A stretch of DNA of 7,201 bases, taken from NCBI GenBank assembly GCA_021821565.1, contig JAKACI010000077.1, positions 1-7,201 of the forward strand, read 5' to 3'. Positions 5,132 through 7,201 of the stretch are shown here, one piece after another. The position numbers were made by a program, and so were the translations under genes. How positions within the stretch are numbered: position 1 is the first letter of the stretch; the number at the start of each line of letters is the position of its first letter. The DNA is from a bacterium. GTDB lineage: Bacteria; SZUA-79; Acidulodesulfobacterales; Acidulodesulfobacteraceae. The notes below the pieces were generated by a model. It ran no database searches and had not been told where the DNA came from. It saw only the letters and a list, made by a program, of their open reading frames with translations.

Positions 5132-6031
5132 ATGGAAAAAATGAATGAGAAGATACAAAATATTGCAAAAGAGCTTTTAGAAAACAAAGAGGTAAATCTA
5201 ATTATCGGTTTTACTAAGGGTTCTAATCCATTAAGGATGCGGTCATTGTTTATTACCGATGCCAAAGACGCAGGCAAACTTTCCTTTAATGCTCACTGCG
5301 TTCAAGATTTGGCAGTATTCTTAAAAAAGCCTGAAGTCAAAAAATTTGGAAAAATAGGAATTGTCGTGAAGGGATGCGATGAAAAAGCGGTTAATACCTT
5401 AATTCAAGAGTACCAGATTTCAAGAGATAATATAAAAATTATAGGAGTTGAATGTCGCGGAGTTATTAAACAAAATTTGGCTGATAAAGGAGAAAATTCT
5501 TTGAATCAATCTACTGTTTATGATAAATGTTTAGTTTGCGAAGTTCATAAGCCTGTATTGTATGATTATCTTGTTGAATCGGATGAACCGGATTTTGAAA
5601 TTAGCGGTGATGTTAAACCTTATGCAAAAATAGAAGAACTTGATTCAATGAGTGCCGAAGAAAGAAACATGTTCTGGCAGAAAGAATTTGAAAAATGCAT
5701 TAAATGTTATGCATGCAGGCAGGTATGTCCGTTATGCTATTGCACAAGATGTATTGTTGAAAAAAATACGCCTCAATGGATTGAAACTAATATTGAAGAA
5801 ACGGGTAATGCGCAGTGGAATATGATAAGAGCATACCATCTATCAGGAAGATGTATCGGCTGCGGAGAATGTGAAAGAGCCTGTCCCGTCAATATTCCTC
5901 TTATGCTTATAAATGAAAAAATGGCGAGAGACACTTTTGAGAAATTTGGTTATAAATCAGGTATTGATATAAGTGCAAAACCTGTTTTCGGAACATTTGA
6001 TATTAACGATTTCAACGACTTTATAAAATAA
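5132..6031 (+). CDS. FrhB/FdhB-like iron-sulfur protein of the Hdr-linked Flx module
   Basis: The 299-aa protein resembles the beta subunits of F420-reducing hydrogenase and formate dehydrogenase (FrhB/FdhB) in its first half and carries two ferredoxin motifs in the second. Family-like stretches are IIGFTKGSNPLRMR (residues 24-37), NAHCVQDLAVFL (53-64), IGIVVKGCDEKAV (75-87, C82) and IIGVECRGV (103-111, C108), with C133-x2-C136 further on. The ferredoxin part has C189-x2-C192-x2-C195-x3-C199-Pro, extended by C202, C204 and C207 (CPLCYCTRC), and then C241-x2-C244-x2-C247-x3-C251-Pro. Versions like this stand between mvhD and hydB-like genes in many anaerobic bacteria, where they are thought to relay electrons. 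Whether it binds a flavin cannot be read from the sequence. The start has AGGGA (5117-5121) ten bases before ATG; a second ATG lies three codons in. The name FlxC is possible but not certain. Confidence 0.82.
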   Translation: MEKMNEKIQNIAKELLENKEVNLIIGFTKGSNPLRMRSLFITDAKDAGKLSFNAHCVQDLAVFLKKPEVKKFGKIGIVVKGCDEKAVNTLIQEYQISRDNIKIIGVECRGVIKQNLADKGENSLNQSTVYDKCLVCEVHKPVLYDYLVESDEPDFEISGDVKPYAKIEELDSMSAEERNMFWQKEFEKCIKCYACRQVCPLCYCTRCIVEKNTPQWIETNIEETGNAQWNMIRAYHLSGRCIGCGECERACPVNIPLMLINEKMARDTFEKFGYKSGIDISAKPVFGTFDINDFNDFIK

Positions 6032-6081
6032 TTAATAAAATAAATAATAGATAAAATAGATTTTACTTGATGGAGAAGATA

Positions 6082-7182
6082 ATGGAAGAAAAATATTATG
6101 AAATTTCTTCGGAAAATATAAAAAAATTTGTAAATAACTTGATAGAGCAGCACAACGATGTCATAGCTCCAAAAGATGAAGACGGCGATACATTTTATGA
6201 CAAAATCAACAATTTTGAAGATGCGGATTTAAATATTTTACTTCCCAAACTGTCTTTTAAAGAATATTTGCTTCCAAAAACAGAAACATTGTTTGAATAT
6301 TCTATTTCCGGCAGCAGCATCAATATCTGCGATCCTTTAGAAAATATAGGCGATAATACTAATACAAATAATAGCGGCAAAGCAGCCGACTGCGGCGGCA
6401 ATATCAGTCAAAAAAGAATAATATTCGGTTCAAGACCTTGTGATGCGGGTGCAGGTCCTATTATGGAAAAAGTTTTTAACTGGGATTATAAAGATGAATT
6501 TTTTAACGAAAGATTTAAAAATTTATATATAATATCTATTGCGTGCGATAAACCGGATAATTATTGTTTTTGCACGGAAGTTCAATTGTCTCCCGAAAGC
6601 TCCTACGGCTCGGATATTTTGCTTAAAAAAGGCGGGAGCGGATATTATGCAAAGGTAATTACCGAAAAAGGAATGGAACTTATTAATTCAAATTCTGAAA
6701 ATAGCAGTTTATTTAAAGAAATTTCAAAAGCTCAATTTCCTGCGGATAAAGATTGGAAAGCTGCGTTTGACATTAAAAAAACACAGAGTTTCCTTGATAA
6801 AAATTTCACAAACAATTATTTTCAGGAAAAGTTTTTATCATGCATAGGATGCGGTGTATGCACATATACCTGTCCGACCTGCCATTGTTTTGATATTCAG
6901 GACGAAGGAACTAATGAGAAAGGCAAAAGAATCAGAAATTGGGACTCCTGTCAGTTTGGAATATTCACACTGCATACGTCAGGGCATAATCCGAGGGTAA
7001 CGCAGGGCGACAGATACAGACAAAGGCTGATGCATAAATTTAAAATATATAACGAAAAATTTAATAAATATTTATGCGTAGGATGCGGCAGATGTTCGAG
7101 AAATTGTCCGGAGGATATTGATTTAAAGGAAATAACCGCAGAACTGTCATTGATGGAAAATTCTGATAAACCGGCTGAATAA
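6082..7182 (+). CDS. HydB/AsrA-like two-cluster ferredoxin subunit (FlxB-like)
   Basis: The protein (366 aa from the chosen start) belongs to the family of sulfhydrogenase beta subunit HydB/ShyB and anaerobic sulfite reductase subunit A, which carries electrons between an NAD(P)H-oxidising flavoprotein and its partner. Visible marks are FGSRPCDAGA (C120), C155...C162-x-C164 (CDKPDNYCFC), ferredoxin motif C254-x2-C257-x2-C260-x3-C264-Pro with extra C267 and C269, WDSCQF (C290), the GHNPRVTQGDRYRQRLMHKF region, and C332-x2-C335-x2-C338-x3-C342-Pro. A low-complexity insert rich in Asn, Gly and Ser (about 90-110) precedes the SRPCD motif. I chose ATG 6082 because GGAGAAG (6072-6078) sits at the right distance. 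Starts at TTG 6067 or ATG 6070 have no ribosome site, and the ATG at 6070 overlaps this one. It follows the previous gene after 50 bases. Its usual partner, a HydG/FlxA-type FAD-NAD(P) protein, is expected downstream. Confidence 0.88.
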   Translation: MEEKYYEISSENIKKFVNNLIEQHNDVIAPKDEDGDTFYDKINNFEDADLNILLPKLSFKEYLLPKTETLFEYSISGSSINICDPLENIGDNTNTNNSGKAADCGGNISQKRIIFGSRPCDAGAGPIMEKVFNWDYKDEFFNERFKNLYIISIACDKPDNYCFCTEVQLSPESSYGSDILLKKGGSGYYAKVITEKGMELINSNSENSSLFKEISKAQFPADKDWKAAFDIKKTQSFLDKNFTNNYFQEKFLSCIGCGVCTYTCPTCHCFDIQDEGTNEKGKRIRNWDSCQFGIFTLHTSGHNPRVTQGDRYRQRLMHKFKIYNEKFNKYLCVGCGRCSRNCPEDIDLKEITAELSLMENSDKPAE

Positions 7183-7201
7183 AAAACTAATTAAATAAAT
7201 T

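Noticed and set aside
4957..5277. Minus-strand open frame over the end of mvhD and start of the FrhB-like gene
   Set aside because: It spans two convincing genes on the other strand and their spacer, and the product (Phe/Ile-rich) shows no family features.
5950..6153. Minus-strand open frame over the FrhB-like/HydB-like junction
   Set aside because: Antisense to two genes, AT-driven composition, no motif.
6195..6401. Minus-strand open frame inside the HydB-like gene
   Set aside because: Fully antisense to a conserved gene, no motif.

Overview
The window is a one-strand (+) bacterial gene cluster of very low GC, especially between genes. It encodes a soluble heterodisulfide-reductase-type electron-transfer complex. 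In order it holds: the last codons of an unrelated upstream gene, probably a PD-(D/E)XK nuclease with an iron-sulfur tail (to 79); about 550 bases of extremely AT-rich non-coding DNA with a good sigma-70-like promoter and several repeats (80-633); hdrC, hdrB and hdrA (634-4238); a 377-base gap holding a GC-richer element with inverted-repeat ends (4239-4615); and then an mvhD/flxD-like gene, an FrhB/FdhB-like iron-sulfur gene and a HydB/AsrA-like iron-sulfur gene (4616-7182). The window stops 19 bases after the last stop codon, so the operon probably continues.

The gene set HdrABC + MvhD-like + FrhB-like ferredoxin + HydB-like ferredoxin matches the FlxABCD-HdrABC (FloxABCD) clusters known from sulfate-reducing and other anaerobic bacteria. 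There, an NAD(P)H-oxidising Flx module passes electrons through the MvhD-like protein to HdrA. HdrA contains FAD and is thought to bifurcate electrons between ferredoxin and a disulfide reduced at HdrB, for which DsrC trisulfide is one proposed substrate. The flavin/NAD(P)-binding subunit FlxA is not in this window. If the cluster is complete it should lie just downstream.

The organism is inferred to be a strictly anaerobic, low-GC bacterium of Desulfobacterota (deltaproteobacterial) or similar affinity. The HdrA and FrhB-like sequences look bacterial rather than methanogen-like. No taxonomic marker is present, so this is only a suggestion.

The less ordinary content is regulatory and structural. 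(a) A 9-2-9 palindrome lies exactly over the -35 box of the predicted main promoter, which is flanked by oppositely oriented clusters of GTATTAA motifs. (b) In front of hdrB a strong Shine-Dalgarno sequence lies 37 bases from the start codon, and an 11-position hairpin exactly fills the excess distance. (c) The 268-base inverted-repeat element separates the Hdr half of the operon from the Flx-like half. (d) A run of 14 G stands in AT-rich DNA behind the first gene.
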